Positions 42,599 to 50,604 of a stretch of 64,000 nt of DNA are shown here, in pieces. How positions within the stretch are numbered: the stretch's first letter is position 1; every line of letters begins with the position of its first letter. The DNA comes from Streptomyces sp. APSN-46.1 (lineage in GTDB: Bacteria; Actinomycetota; Actinomycetes; Streptomycetales; Streptomycetaceae), in NCBI RefSeq assembly GCF_022815725.1, contig NZ_JALGRF010000010.1:124001-188000 (forward strand), given 5' to 3'. Below the pieces are notes generated by a model. The model was not told the origin of the DNA and did not search any database. It worked only from the letters and a program-made list of their open reading frames with translations. Made by a program: the position numbers and the translations under genes.

Positions 42599-44062
42599 GT
42601 GACGTCCCGAAAGCCTGATGAGCAGTTGGCTCGCGACTCCAGACTCCGACTCGTCTCCCCGCGCTCCGTCGCCACGGCCCGCAAGGCGGTGACCGACCGG
42701 CGTACCCGACCCGCCCCCCGGCCTCCGGCGGGCACGCCCGCCACCGCCGAGCTGGCGAACCGGGCGCGCGCCTCGCTCGCCGACGCGGTACGGCTGGCCC
42801 GCTGGGCCGAGCTGAACCTCGGGGCGGGCGACGGGGGCCGACCCGCCCCCGCAGGCGCGTTGCCCGTCGCCGACGTCGAACGGGCCGCCGGGGAGCTGTG
42901 CCTGACGCACGGCCAGATCCGGGTCGGCTGGGACCGCGCCCGGCTCGCCGGACTGGTCGAGGTGCACGGCGGCCATGCCCGGCCGGGCTGGCGGCTGCGC
43001 GCCTGGGACCGGGACGACACGGCCGTACTGCGCGGCTGGGTCGCGCTGTTCGACGCCTGGTCGCTGGTCCACCCGGCCCCCGCCGACATCGCACCCTCGG
43101 ACGTCGCCGAGGTGGTCGAGGCGATGCCGCAACTCCTGTCCCTGCTCCAGCTGTCCGCTGGTCCCGTGACCGTTCCCGATCTGCTGGACCTGCTCGGCCA
43201 GCGGGTCACCGAACTGCGCGACGAACGGTGCGAAGTCCCTTACGACGCCCCGGCGCAGGCCGCCTCCGACGCCGGCACCTCCGACGCCACCGGCACCGCC
43301 GCCGCGTCCGCCGCGCAGGAGGCCGTGCCCCCGACCCCCGTCCCGCTCGCCCGCCTGCTGCGCTGGGCGCTCGGCGGACTCGCCGCCGTGGACGCCGTCA
43401 CCCTCGGCCCGGCCCGGGCCACGCTCACCCCCCTCGGCAGCTGGGCCGTCTGGGTCAAGCTGGAGCAGATCTGCGTGGCCGCGCAGAGCCCGGCCGGGAA
43501 CATCGAGCAGTCCGCCGCCGCCATGCTGCACGGCTGCGCCCGGCTCACCCCGGGACCGGCCCGCGCCGAGTACCGGGCCTGGCTCGCGGCCCGGCCCGTC
43601 GGACACGCCGTCACCGAGCTGCTGCAGGCCGCCCGGGGAGAGGACGCCCTGCTGCGCGGGCTCGCCTTCGAGGCGCTGCGCGTGGTCGGCGCCCCGGCCG
43701 AGTCCGAGGTGCGCGCGGCCGTACGCGAACCCGCCCTGCGGCCCTACGCCCTGCTGTGGCTCGCCGAGCACGACGGAGTGGACCCCGACGACGCCCAGGA
43801 CGTGCTCACCGCCGAGGAGTCCACCTGGCTCTGGGTGGACACCGCGGCGGCCATCGCCGACCACGGCGAGGCCGAGCTGCTGGCCCGTCACCTCGACTCC
43901 GCGGTCCGCACGACCGTCCCCCGGCTGCTGGACGAGGTCCGCGCGGTCGGCCACCCGCGCACCGTGCAGGTCCTGGTCGCCCTGGCGGCCGCTCACCCCG
44001 ACCCGGCCCTCGCCAAGGCGGTACGCCGGGCGGCCTTCCAGGTCCACACCGGCGGAGCCTGA
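42599..44062 (+). CDS. Uncharacterised protein, paralogue of the gene at 11322-12890
   Basis: A 487-residue cytoplasmic protein. It shares with the 522-residue protein at 11322 the order: AxxxAVRLARWAE, a winged-helix-like segment (PVADVERAAGELCLTHGQIR ... LAGLVEVHGGHARPGWRL), a central helical part with LLRWALGGLAAVDAVTLGPA and LTPLGSWAVWV, and a C-terminal helical region beginning LLQAARGEDALLRGLAFEAL and ending with a His-Pro-containing helix. Sequence identity outside these is low. GTG 42599 is taken as start, GTG 42578 being possible. No known family; two copies in one genome suggest a streptomycete-specific family with DNA- or protein-binding ends. Confidence 0.75.
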   Translation: MTSRKPDEQLARDSRLRLVSPRSVATARKAVTDRRTRPAPRPPAGTPATAELANRARASLADAVRLARWAELNLGAGDGGRPAPAGALPVADVERAAGELCLTHGQIRVGWDRARLAGLVEVHGGHARPGWRLRAWDRDDTAVLRGWVALFDAWSLVHPAPADIAPSDVAEVVEAMPQLLSLLQLSAGPVTVPDLLDLLGQRVTELRDERCEVPYDAPAQAASDAGTSDATGTAAASAAQEAVPPTPVPLARLLRWALGGLAAVDAVTLGPARATLTPLGSWAVWVKLEQICVAAQSPAGNIEQSAAAMLHGCARLTPGPARAEYRAWLAARPVGHAVTELLQAARGEDALLRGLAFEALRVVGAPAESEVRAAVREPALRPYALLWLAEHDGVDPDDAQDVLTAEESTWLWVDTAAAIADHGEAELLARHLDSAVRTTVPRLLDEVRAVGHPRTVQVLVALAAAHPDPALAKAVRRAAFQVHTGGA

Positions 44063-44101
44063 GCGTCAGCTACGCGCGTACGCGCCGCGGGGACGGGGGA
44101 T

Positions 44102-44497
44102 TCAGACCTGCGGCGCGTACGTCCCGAAGCTCCAGATGTTGCCCTCGCCGTCCCGGGCGATGTAGTCACGGGAGCCGTAGTTCTGGTCGGTGGGTTCCAT
44201 GAGGATCTCCACGCCGTGCTCCACGGCCCGCCGGTGATGGGCGTCGACGTCCTCCACCACGACGTAGACGCCCGCCGGGCCGCCGTCCGCCATGGCCGTG
44301 GCGAAGACCCCGCCCCTGCCCTTGCTGCCCAGCATCACCATGCCGTTGCCGTACGAGAGCTCCGCGTGGACCACCGAGCCGTCCTCACCCTCGTACACCG
44401 CGACCTGGCTGAATCCGAAAGCCTCGGTCAGCAGCTTGATCGCCGCCTTCGCGTCGCGGAAGACCAGCGTGGGATAGATGCTCGGAACGCCTGCCAT
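44102..44497 (-). CDS. VOC family (glyoxalase/bleomycin resistance-like) protein
   Basis: A 131-residue vicinal-oxygen-chelate protein. The two beta-alpha-beta-beta-beta modules are seen in IYPTLVFRDAKAAIKLLTEA and PAGVYVVVEDVDAHHRRAVE; the segment MEPTDQNYGSRDYIARDGEG and NIWSFGTYAP matches the PhnB/YdfO-like VOC group, including the late DxxGNxW motif. It could bind metal or a small ligand. It stands alone on the minus strand, with a divergent ABC-F gene. The start at ATG 44497 is preceded by GGGAGTGATC. Function cannot be narrowed further. Confidence 0.85.
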   Translation of the reverse strand: MAGVPSIYPTLVFRDAKAAIKLLTEAFGFSQVAVYEGEDGSVVHAELSYGNGMVMLGSKGRGGVFATAMADGGPAGVYVVVEDVDAHHRRAVEHGVEILMEPTDQNYGSRDYIARDGEGNIWSFGTYAPQV

Positions 44498-44622
44498 GAC
44501 GATCACTCCCCTCTCGTGCGTACGTGAATGTGACCCACGACACAGCATGGCAGCTGCCGCTGACAGTCGGCGGAAAGGACGCCGGCCGTCCGGCGGCCCG
44601 GAAACTAGTTGCGCACGCCCGG

Positions 44623-44628
44623 TAGAAT
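44623..44628 (+). promoter_or_regulatory. Putative -10 element for a leaderless ABC-F leader transcript
   Basis: TAGAAT matches the actinobacterial -10 consensus and is followed after seven bases by an ATG at 44636. That spacing is what a leaderless transcript needs. The -35 region is poor (GGAAAC around 44600). Confidence 0.45.
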
Positions 44629-44635
44629 GTCTCCC

Positions 44636-44659
44636 ATGGCAAATCTCCTCGCGGATTAG
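44636..44659 (+). CDS. Possible 7-codon leader peptide of the ABC-F gene
   Basis: ATG GCA AAT CTC CTC GCG GAT followed by TAG encodes MANLLAD. It starts eight bases after the TAGAAT element, so it could be translated from a leaderless mRNA. The ABC-F start lies 60 bases after its stop, with a short palindrome (CGAAGCTTCG) between. Several antibiotic-resistance ABC-F genes are known to be controlled by ribosome stalling on a short leader ORF. That this one works in this way is inference from position only. Confidence 0.35.
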   Translation: MANLLAD

Positions 44660-44719
44660 CGGCGTCGAAGCTTCGCGTCCCTGCCTTCCGCCGTCCCCAT
44701 CCCGCCCTGGAGTATTTCC

Positions 44720-46318
44720 GTGATCACCGCCACCGGCGTCGAGCTGCGCGCCGGCGCCCGCGTCCTCATCGAGTCCGCCTCCTTCCGCATCGCCAAGGGC
44801 GACCGCATCGGCCTGGTCGGCCGCAACGGAGCGGGCAAGACGACCCTCACCAAGTGCCTCGCCGGCGAGGGCCAGCCCGCCGCCGGCTCCATCGCCCGCT
44901 CCGGCGAGGTCGGCTACCTCCCGCAGGACCCCCGCACCGGCGACCTCGACGTACTCGCCCGCGACCGGATCCTGTCCGCGCGCGGGCTCGACGTACTGAT
45001 CAAGAAGATGCGCGCCAACGAGGAGCGCATCGCCACCGGCGCGGGCGCCACCCGCGAGAAGGCGCTGCGGCAGTACGAGCGCCAGGAGACCGAGTTCCTC
45101 ACCAAGGGCGGGTACGCCGCCGAGTCCGAGGCCGCCACCATCTCGGCCGCCCTCAGCCTGCCCGACCGGGTGCTCGGCCAGCCGCTGCACACCCTCTCCG
45201 GCGGTCAGCGCCGCCGCGTCGAGCTCGCCCGGATCCTCTTCTCGGACGCCGACACCCTGCTCCTCGACGAGCCGACCAACCACCTCGACGCCGACTCGAT
45301 CGTCTGGCTGCGCGACTACCTCAAGAACTACCGCGGCGGCTTCATCGTGATCTCCCACGACGTCGACCTGGTCGAGACCGTCGTGAACAAGGTGTTCTAC
45401 CTCGACGCCAACCGCGCCCAGATCGACGTCTACAACATGGGCTGGAAGCTCTACCAGCAGCAGCGCGAGGCCGACGAGAAGCGCCGCAAGCGCGAGCGCC
45501 AGAACGCCGAGAAGAAGGCCGCGGCCCTGAACTCGCAGGCCGACAAGATGCGCGCCAAGGCCACCAAGACGGTCGCCGCGCAGAACATGGCCAAGCGCGC
45601 CGAGCGGCTGCTCTCCGGCCTGGAGGCCGTCCGCGTCTCCGACAAGGTCGCCAAGCTGCGCTTCCCGGACCCGGCGCCCTGCGGCAAGACCCCGCTGACC
45701 GCCGAGGGCCTGTCGAAGTCGTACGGCTCGCTGGAGATCTTCACCGATGTCGACCTCGCCATCGACAAGGGCTCCCGCGTGGTCATCCTGGGCCTCAACG
45801 GCGCCGGCAAGACCACCCTGCTGCGCCTGCTGTCGGGGACGGAGAAGCCGGACACGGGCGTCGTGACCGCCGGTCACGGCCTCAAGCTCGGCTACTACGC
45901 GCAGGAGCACGAGACCCTGGACCCGGAGCGCACGGTCCTGGAGAACATGCGGTCCTCGGCGCCCGACCTGGACCTGGTCGCCGTACGCAAGACGCTGGGC
46001 TCCTTCCTCTTCTCCGGCGACGACGTGGACAAGCCGGCGGGCGTGCTGTCGGGCGGTGAGAAGACCCGGCTGGCCCTGGCCACCTTGGTCGTCTCCTCGG
46101 CGAACGTGCTGCTGCTCGACGAGCCCACCAACAACCTCGACCCGGCCAGCCGCGAGGAGATCCTCGGCGCGCTGCGCACGTACAAGGGCGCGGTCATCCT
46201 CGTCACGCACGACGAGGGCGCGGTGGAAGCGCTGGAACCGGAGCGGATCATCCTGCTCCCGGACGGCGTGGAGGACCTGTGGGGCCCCGACTACCGCGAC
46301 CTCGTGACCCTCGCCTGA
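44720..46318 (+). CDS. ABC-F subfamily ribosome-associated ATPase
   Basis: A 532-residue protein with two ABC ATPase domains and no transmembrane helix. Domain 1 has Walker A VGRNGAGKTTL near 34-44, signature TLSGGQRRRVELARI and Walker B LLLDEPTNHLDADS. Domain 2 has LGLNGAGKTTLLRL, VLSGGEKTRLALATL and LLLDEPTNNLDPAS. The charged inter-domain linker (RKRERQNAEKKAAALNSQ region) is the P-site tRNA-interaction motif of ABC-F proteins. They act on stalled or drug-bound ribosomes as translation factors or resistance proteins. GTG 44720 follows CTGGAG. Whether it gives drug resistance cannot be told. Confidence 0.93.
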   Translation: MITATGVELRAGARVLIESASFRIAKGDRIGLVGRNGAGKTTLTKCLAGEGQPAAGSIARSGEVGYLPQDPRTGDLDVLARDRILSARGLDVLIKKMRANEERIATGAGATREKALRQYERQETEFLTKGGYAAESEAATISAALSLPDRVLGQPLHTLSGGQRRRVELARILFSDADTLLLDEPTNHLDADSIVWLRDYLKNYRGGFIVISHDVDLVETVVNKVFYLDANRAQIDVYNMGWKLYQQQREADEKRRKRERQNAEKKAAALNSQADKMRAKATKTVAAQNMAKRAERLLSGLEAVRVSDKVAKLRFPDPAPCGKTPLTAEGLSKSYGSLEIFTDVDLAIDKGSRVVILGLNGAGKTTLLRLLSGTEKPDTGVVTAGHGLKLGYYAQEHETLDPERTVLENMRSSAPDLDLVAVRKTLGSFLFSGDDVDKPAGVLSGGEKTRLALATLVVSSANVLLLDEPTNNLDPASREEILGALRTYKGAVILVTHDEGAVEALEPERIILLPDGVEDLWGPDYRDLVTLA

Positions 46319-46354
46319 CCCGGCCGGGCACCTCCCGGACAGCGTCCGGAGGGT

Positions 46355-46396
46355 TGATCCAGTTCCTTATGGATCATTCGGCCCACGCGTGATCCA
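46355..46396. promoter_or_regulatory. Triple TGATCCA site
   Basis: TGATCCA (46355-46361) and its complement TGGATCA (46370-46376) form a perfect inverted repeat around eight bases; a third TGATCCA follows at 46390-46396. The cluster is just downstream of the ABC-F stop and 300 bp ahead of a small helix-turn-helix gene. Its role is unknown. Confidence 0.5.
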
Positions 46397-46438
46397 TCAT
46401 CTGAGTGAGGCGGTCTCATACCGTCGCACGCCTACGAC

Positions 46439-46476
46439 GGCCCCGGCCGTACCCCTGCGGGTACGCGGCCGGGGTC
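46439..46476 (+). terminator. Terminator after the ABC-F gene
   Basis: Two stacked stems, an inner GTACCC-CTGC-GGGTAC and an outer eight-base CCCCGGCC/GGCCGGGG with a two-base bulge, are followed by CGCGTCTTTTCC. This is a good intrinsic terminator 120 bases past the stop. Confidence 0.82.
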
Positions 46477-46691
46477 GCGTCTTTTCCCGGGCCCGGCCCC
46501 TGACCTGGTGATTCCTCGCGAGGTCGAGGAAGTGTGACGGAAGTCATGCGGCGGAAGAGGAGATTCCGTTCTGCTCGTGTGTCCACTCCTCGGGAAATGC
46601 AGCGGCATCGACCTTGCTGAATGGGTGGCCAGGAAGCCGGGGAGGGGTGATCATGAGAAGTCCAGAGCGCACTTCCCATGAGGAGGCACGG

Positions 46692-46913
46692 GTGGCCGAG
46701 ACTCTGAAGAAGGGCAGCCGGGTAACCGGCGCCGCGCGCGACAAGCTCGCGGCAGACCTGAAGAAGAAGTACGACTCCGGTGCGAGTATCCGGGCACTGG
46801 CCGAAGAGACCGGCCGGTCCTATGGATTCGTCCACCGGATGCTCAGCGAGTCCGGAGTCACGTTGCGTGGCCGCGGTGGCGCGACGCGTGGCAAGAAGGC
46901 GGCTTCGCTCTGA
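46692..46913 (+). CDS. Small helix-turn-helix protein
   Basis: A 73-residue basic protein. The helix-turn-helix is LAADLKKKYDSGASIRALAE followed by ETGRSYGFVHRMLSESGVTL, and the tail is RGRGGATRGKKAASL, likely to contact DNA backbone. GTG 46692 is chosen over the in-frame ATG at 46653 because AGGAGG lies five bases upstream and the protein then begins AETLKKGSRVTGAARDKL, as in the conserved streptomycete proteins I remember. Such small solitary domains may be nucleoid- or promoter-binding regulators. Targets are unknown. Confidence 0.85.
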   Translation: MAETLKKGSRVTGAARDKLAADLKKKYDSGASIRALAEETGRSYGFVHRMLSESGVTLRGRGGATRGKKAASL

Positions 46914-47038
46914 CCCAGGCCCTGGCCGTCAGGTCAGGGGTCGGGGCCGGGCCGAGGTCTGCCCAAGTCGACTCAAGGCTCAGCTCCAGCTCCACGCTCG
47001 TGATCCAGTCTTCAACGCGGTTCCTTCGGTGACCCCCG

Positions 47039-47105
47039 GTCGGCTCCGTGGCCGACTGGGTGGTTACTGTGCAGTCACTTAGGCCGAGCTTGCGGCCGAC
47101 TGCAC
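47039..47105. promoter_or_regulatory. Nested inverted repeats ahead of the enoyl-CoA hydratase gene
   Basis: GTGCAGTC (47069-47076) and GACTGCAC (47098-47105) are exact complements, with GTCGGC/GCCGAC (47039-47056) just before them and GGCCG/CGGCC inside. They overlap the expected promoter 15-80 bases ahead of ATG 47121 and could be an operator or leader hairpin. Confidence 0.5.
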
Positions 47106-47120
47106 ACCGGAGGCGTAGAG

Positions 47121-47900
47121 ATGGCTCTGCTCGACAAGGACGGCGTACGGCTCACCGTCGATGACACGGTCGCCACGGTGACACTGACCAATCCGGCCAA
47201 GCGAAACGCTCAATCCCCCGCGCTCTGGCGGGCGTTGGCGGAGGCCGGGAGGTCGTTGCCGGGCACTGTCCGGGTCGTCGTGCTGCGCGCCGAAGGCATG
47301 TCCTTCTCTGCGGGGCTCGACCGGCAGGCGTTCACGCCCGAGGGCTTCGAGGGCGAGCCGTCCTTCATCGAGCTCGCGCGCGGTTCCGACGAGCGGCTGG
47401 ACTCCACCATCGCCGAGTACCAGGAGGCTTTCACCTGGTGGCGGCGCAATGACATCATCTCCGTCGCCGCCGTGCAGGGGCATGCGATCGGTGCCGGCTT
47501 CCAGCTCGCGCTCGCGTGCGACCTGCGCGTCGTCGCGGAGGACGTGCAGTTCGCCATGCGCGAGACCAGCCTGGGCCTGGTCCCGGACCTGGCCGGCACC
47601 CAGCCGCTGACCTCGCTGGTGGGTTACGCCCGCGCGCTGGAGATCTGCGCGACGGGCCGTTTCGTGCACGCCGAGGAGGCCGAGCGGATCGGACTGGCCA
47701 ACCTGGTCGTCCCGGCGGAGGAACTCGACGCGGCGGTCGCGGACCTGACCACCGCGCTGGTGGCTCCGCCGCGGGACGCGGTGATCGAGACCAAGGCGCT
47801 GCTCCGCGGTGCGCCGTCGCGCCCGTACGACGAGCAGCGCGCCGCCGAGCGCGCCGCCCAGGCCCGCCGCCTACGCGACCTGGCCGGCCTCTCGGACTGA
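47121..47900 (+). CDS. Enoyl-CoA hydratase/isomerase family protein
   Basis: A 259-residue crotonase-fold protein. Features are NPAKRNAQSPALWRALAEAG, the first oxyanion-hole loop AEGMSFSAGLDRQAF, and the second loop AVQGHAIGAGFQLALACDLR (GAGFQLAL), followed by ETSLGLVPDLAGTQPLTSLV. The glutamate expected at the first active-site position is replaced around the ETSLGLVPD region by the isomerase-like pattern, so hydratase versus isomerase cannot be settled. It acts on acyl-CoA esters. ATG 47121 follows GGAGGCGTAG. It is a single gene; no other beta-oxidation gene is adjacent. Confidence 0.9.
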   Translation: MALLDKDGVRLTVDDTVATVTLTNPAKRNAQSPALWRALAEAGRSLPGTVRVVVLRAEGMSFSAGLDRQAFTPEGFEGEPSFIELARGSDERLDSTIAEYQEAFTWWRRNDIISVAAVQGHAIGAGFQLALACDLRVVAEDVQFAMRETSLGLVPDLAGTQPLTSLVGYARALEICATGRFVHAEEAERIGLANLVVPAEELDAAVADLTTALVAPPRDAVIETKALLRGAPSRPYDEQRAAERAAQARRLRDLAGLSD

Positions 47901-48246
47901 CGCACCCCCGCCGCGTCCCCCGCGCCCGATCGCGGCCGTGGCCGGCCCCGGCCCCAGCGCATACCCGGGGCCCCGGCCCCCGCGTCCGCGTGCGGCCGCG
48001 CCTCGATCGCGGCGCGGCCGGCCCCCTGCCGGGCGCACGCCCGGGGCCCCGCGCCCGATCGCGGGCGTGGCCGGACCCGGCCCGGGCTGCCCGCGTCGGC
48101 GCATGCCCGGGTACCTGGCTCCACGGCACGTGTGGCGAGGGTCGGGCCCAGGAACCGGACTCCGCTCCGGCCTTGTGGACCGGGCCGGGGCGGAGCCCGG
48201 TTCCTGAGCCCGACCGGCGATCGCGCACCGGGTCCGCGCGGCGGTC
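47901..48246. repeat. Low-complexity GC-rich gap
   Basis: No gene is seen. Motifs GCGCCCGATCGCGG(C/G)CGTGGCCGG and CCCGGGGCCCCG recur four to five times over 200 bases, with overlapping inverted copies. Near 48187-48215 CCCGGTTCCTGAGCCCGACC begins a further imperfect inverted repeat. It separates two convergent genes. Confidence 0.6.
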
Positions 48247-49200
48247 TTACGGGATCAGCAGGGCCTTGCCCGGGATCAGGCGGGCCTCGATGGCGCGGTG
48301 GGCCTCGGCCGCCTCCGCGAGGGGGAAGGTACGGGCGATCACCGGCCGCAGCCGCCCCGCCGCCGCCTCCGCGAACGCGGACCCGGCCAGCCGGACGATC
48401 TCCTCCGGCGGAAACTGCACGTCCGCGATCCCCCTCACGCTGATCCCGCGCCGCGCCGCCTCGGCGGGGTCCAGATCCGCGAACCCCCCGCTCGGCGCCC
48501 CGTGCGCCGACACCCGGCCCCCGTCCCGGACCAGCCCGAACCCCGCCAGGCCCAGGTCGCTCCCGACGCCGTCCAGCAGGACGTCCACCGGGCCGCCGAC
48601 CCGCTCGGTCCAGCCGGGTTCGGAGTAGTCCACGACGGCGTCGGCCCCCAGCTCCCGGACCAGCGCCAGCTTCCGCTCGCCCCTGGCCGCGCCCACCACC
48701 ACCGCCCCCGCCGCCACCGCGAGCTGGACCAGCAGGGTCCCCATGCCGCCCGCCGCGCCCAGGATCAGCACGCGCTCGCCCGGCTTGATCGCGACCCCCT
48801 CGGCGATGCCCGTCCCCGTCACCCCGTCGTGCGCCAGCGCCGCCGCTTCCCGTACGCCGAGCCCCTCCGGGACCGGGACCAGCAGCGCCCGCGGAACCCG
48901 TACGAGTTCCGCGTACGTCCCCTTCGTGCCCGGCCCGGCCACCACCCGCCGTCCCAGCCAGCCCGGATCCACCCCCTCGCCCACCGCGACGACGGTGCCC
49001 GCGGCGGCGCCGCCCGGCACGAACGGCGGGATGAACCCGAAGGCCTCGCCCCAGCCGCCGCGGATCTGGGTCTCCACGTAGATCGTGTCCACGGCCTCGG
49101 CCCGGATCACCACCTCGCCCGCCTCCGGGACCGGATCCGCCGCCTCGACCTCGACCAGGACCTCCGGACCGCCGAACCCGTCCACCCGTATCGCCCGCAT
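48247..49200 (-). CDS. NADPH:quinone oxidoreductase-like MDR protein
   Basis: A 317-residue medium-chain dehydrogenase/reductase without zinc-ligand cysteines, as in quinone oxidoreductases. The start region MRAIRVDGFGGPEVLVEVEA, the PGGAAAGTVVAVGEGVD turn, and the nucleotide-binding LILGAAGGMGTLLVQLAVAA (Rossmann fold) are visible, with FPLAEAAEAHRAIEARLIPG at the end. It probably reduces quinones or enones with NADPH. The start ATG 49200 has GGGGGAAGCC upstream. It is a lone gene on the minus strand. Exact substrate unknown. Confidence 0.88.
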   Translation of the reverse strand: MRAIRVDGFGGPEVLVEVEAADPVPEAGEVVIRAEAVDTIYVETQIRGGWGEAFGFIPPFVPGGAAAGTVVAVGEGVDPGWLGRRVVAGPGTKGTYAELVRVPRALLVPVPEGLGVREAAALAHDGVTGTGIAEGVAIKPGERVLILGAAGGMGTLLVQLAVAAGAVVVGAARGERKLALVRELGADAVVDYSEPGWTERVGGPVDVLLDGVGSDLGLAGFGLVRDGGRVSAHGAPSGGFADLDPAEAARRGISVRGIADVQFPPEEIVRLAGSAFAEAAAGRLRPVIARTFPLAEAAEAHRAIEARLIPGKALLIP

Positions 49201-49401
49201 GGCTTCCCCCTTTTCGAACCGGTCGTACCGGCGCCAAGGCCCCGCGGCCTTGATCACGTACCCACTCTCGGACCTCGACCACGGTTGAGGTCAAGGGCTC
49301 GCCGCGACCACATCGGCCGGGCCGACCGGCGTAGTCCTCGGGGCGTCGGAGGGCCGGCGCGCTTACGGTGGTAGGAGCCCACCCGCGCGAAGGGACACGC
49401 G

Positions 49402-49851
49402 ATGACCGAATCCGTATCCGGGGGCGCAGCCAAGCCCACCAAATCTCTCGCATCTCCCGCCGACCGGGGGCGCACCAGCATCGCCGACGGAGTTGTGGAG
49501 AAGATCGCCGGTCTGGCCGCCCGCGAGGTGGTCGGCGTCCACGCCATGGGCAGCGGCAGCGGCCTCTCCCGTACCTTCGGCGCCGTGCGCGAGCGAGTGC
49601 CCGGCGGGGCGAGATCCTCCGCCACCCGTGGCGTCAAGGCCGAGGTCGGCGAGGTCCAGACGGCCCTCGACCTGGAGATCGTCGTCGACTACGGCGTGTC
49701 GATCCGTGACGTGGCCCGGGAGGTCCGTGAGAACGTCATCTCGGCGGTCGAGCGGATGACCGGCCTGGAGGTCGTGGAGGTCAACATCGCCGTCAGCGAC
49801 GTCAAGCTGCCGGAAGAGGAAGAAGAAGAGCCGGAGTCCCGGCTCCAGTAG
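49402..49851 (+). CDS. Asp23/Gls24 family envelope-stress protein
   Basis: A 149-residue Asp23/Gls24-domain protein. The core has TSIADGVVEKIAGLAAREVV, GVHAMGSGSG, ALDLEIVVDYGVSIRDVARE and MTGLEVVEVNIAVSDVKLPE, ending in an acidic EEEEEPESRLQ tail. In Staphylococcus, Asp23 is anchored to the membrane by AmaP and takes part in the cell-wall stress response. Here it opens a five-gene operon ending in AmaP, so the same pairing is likely. ATG 49402 follows AGGGA. The upstream 200 bases contain a minus-strand start, so its promoter lies in the divergent gap. Confidence 0.92.
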   Translation: MTESVSGGAAKPTKSLASPADRGRTSIADGVVEKIAGLAAREVVGVHAMGSGSGLSRTFGAVRERVPGGARSSATRGVKAEVGEVQTALDLEIVVDYGVSIRDVAREVRENVISAVERMTGLEVVEVNIAVSDVKLPEEEEEEPESRLQ

Positions 49852-49916
49852 CCGCGAGGAGCGGTGAGGAGCGGTGAGGAGCCCTGACGGGCCGTGACGA
49901 ACGGTGAGGAGCCCGG

Positions 49917-50144
49917 ATGAGCATGGCGGTCGTCGGCCTGTTGGCCGGCATGGCACTGGGGTTCGCCGGATACTTCGGCGGCTTCGGGGCCTTTCTGCTG
50001 GTGGCTGCGCTCGGCACCATCGGCTTCATCGGCGGGCGGTTCCTCGACGGGGACCTGGAACCCGGTGACCTGTTCCGGCCCCGCGAGCGCGGCGGCCGTG
50101 GCGGCCGCGGTGAGCGCGGCGACCGCGACGACCGGCTCAGGTGA
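49917..50144 (+). CDS. Small membrane protein (DUF2273-like)
   Basis: A 75-residue membrane protein with a hydrophobic hairpin (VVGLLAGMALGFAGYFGGFG, then FLLVAALGTIGFIGGRFLDG) and a strongly charged Arg/Gly/Asp tail. Its place between two Asp23 genes matches the DUF2273 small membrane proteins found with Asp23 and AmaP in Gram-positive bacteria. Three GCGGTGAGGAG repeats occupy the 65-bp gap before it. It probably helps tether the Asp23 proteins to the membrane. The DUF assignment is by context and hydropathy. Confidence 0.75.
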   Translation: MSMAVVGLLAGMALGFAGYFGGFGAFLLVAALGTIGFIGGRFLDGDLEPGDLFRPRERGGRGGRGERGDRDDRLR

Positions 50145-50151
50145 GGCGCCG

Positions 50152-50604
50152 ATGAGCACCCCACGGGCCACACCGCCCCGCGTGCCCCCCGCCGAGCGGG
50201 GGGCCACCCGTATCGCGGACCGGGTCGTGGCCAAGATCGCGGCCCAGGCCGCCCGGGAGGCGCTCGCCGGTGCGCGCGCGGGTTCGGGTGGCGCTTTGGG
50301 GGGTTCGGGCCCCGGTTCGGGCGCCGGTTCGGGCGCCGGTTCGGGCGCCGGATCGGCGGCAGGGGCGGCCGCCCCGCCGCACGCCACCGTCACCGTGCAC
50401 CATGACATCGCACGGGTACGGGTGAGCCTGGAGCTCGACTACCCCTCCGACCTCGCCGCCCAGTGCGCGGCGGTACGCCGCCAGGTCGCCCACCGCGTCG
50501 AGGAATGCGCCGGCATGGCCGTGCCCGAGGTGGACATCGACATCGAGCACCTGCGCTCCGCGCACTTCCGGTCGGCCACCGGACGGGACCGGCGGCTGCT
50601 GTGA
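50152..50604 (+). CDS. Second Asp23/Gls24 family protein with Gly-Ser linker
   Basis: A 150-residue Asp23-domain protein. The start TRIADRVVAKIAAQAAREAL and the later VTVHHDIARVRVSLELDYPS, VEECAGMAVPEVDIDIEHLR match the first Asp23 protein of the operon. Between them is an unusual tandem of GSGAGSGAGSGAGS (six-base repeats at about 50305-50352) acting as a flexible linker. ATG 50152 is seven bases past the previous gene, and the stop overlaps the next start. Two non-identical Asp23 subunits may form a mixed assembly. Confidence 0.88.
   Translation: MSTPRATPPRVPPAERGATRIADRVVAKIAAQAAREALAGARAGSGGALGGSGPGSGAGSGAGSGAGSAAGAAAPPHATVTVHHDIARVRVSLELDYPSDLAAQCAAVRRQVAHRVEECAGMAVPEVDIDIEHLRSAHFRSATGRDRRLL

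Noticed and set aside
47901..48246. CRISPR-like repeat array
   Set aside because: Repeats are degenerate, overlap one another and have no unique spacers of even length; no cas gene is near.
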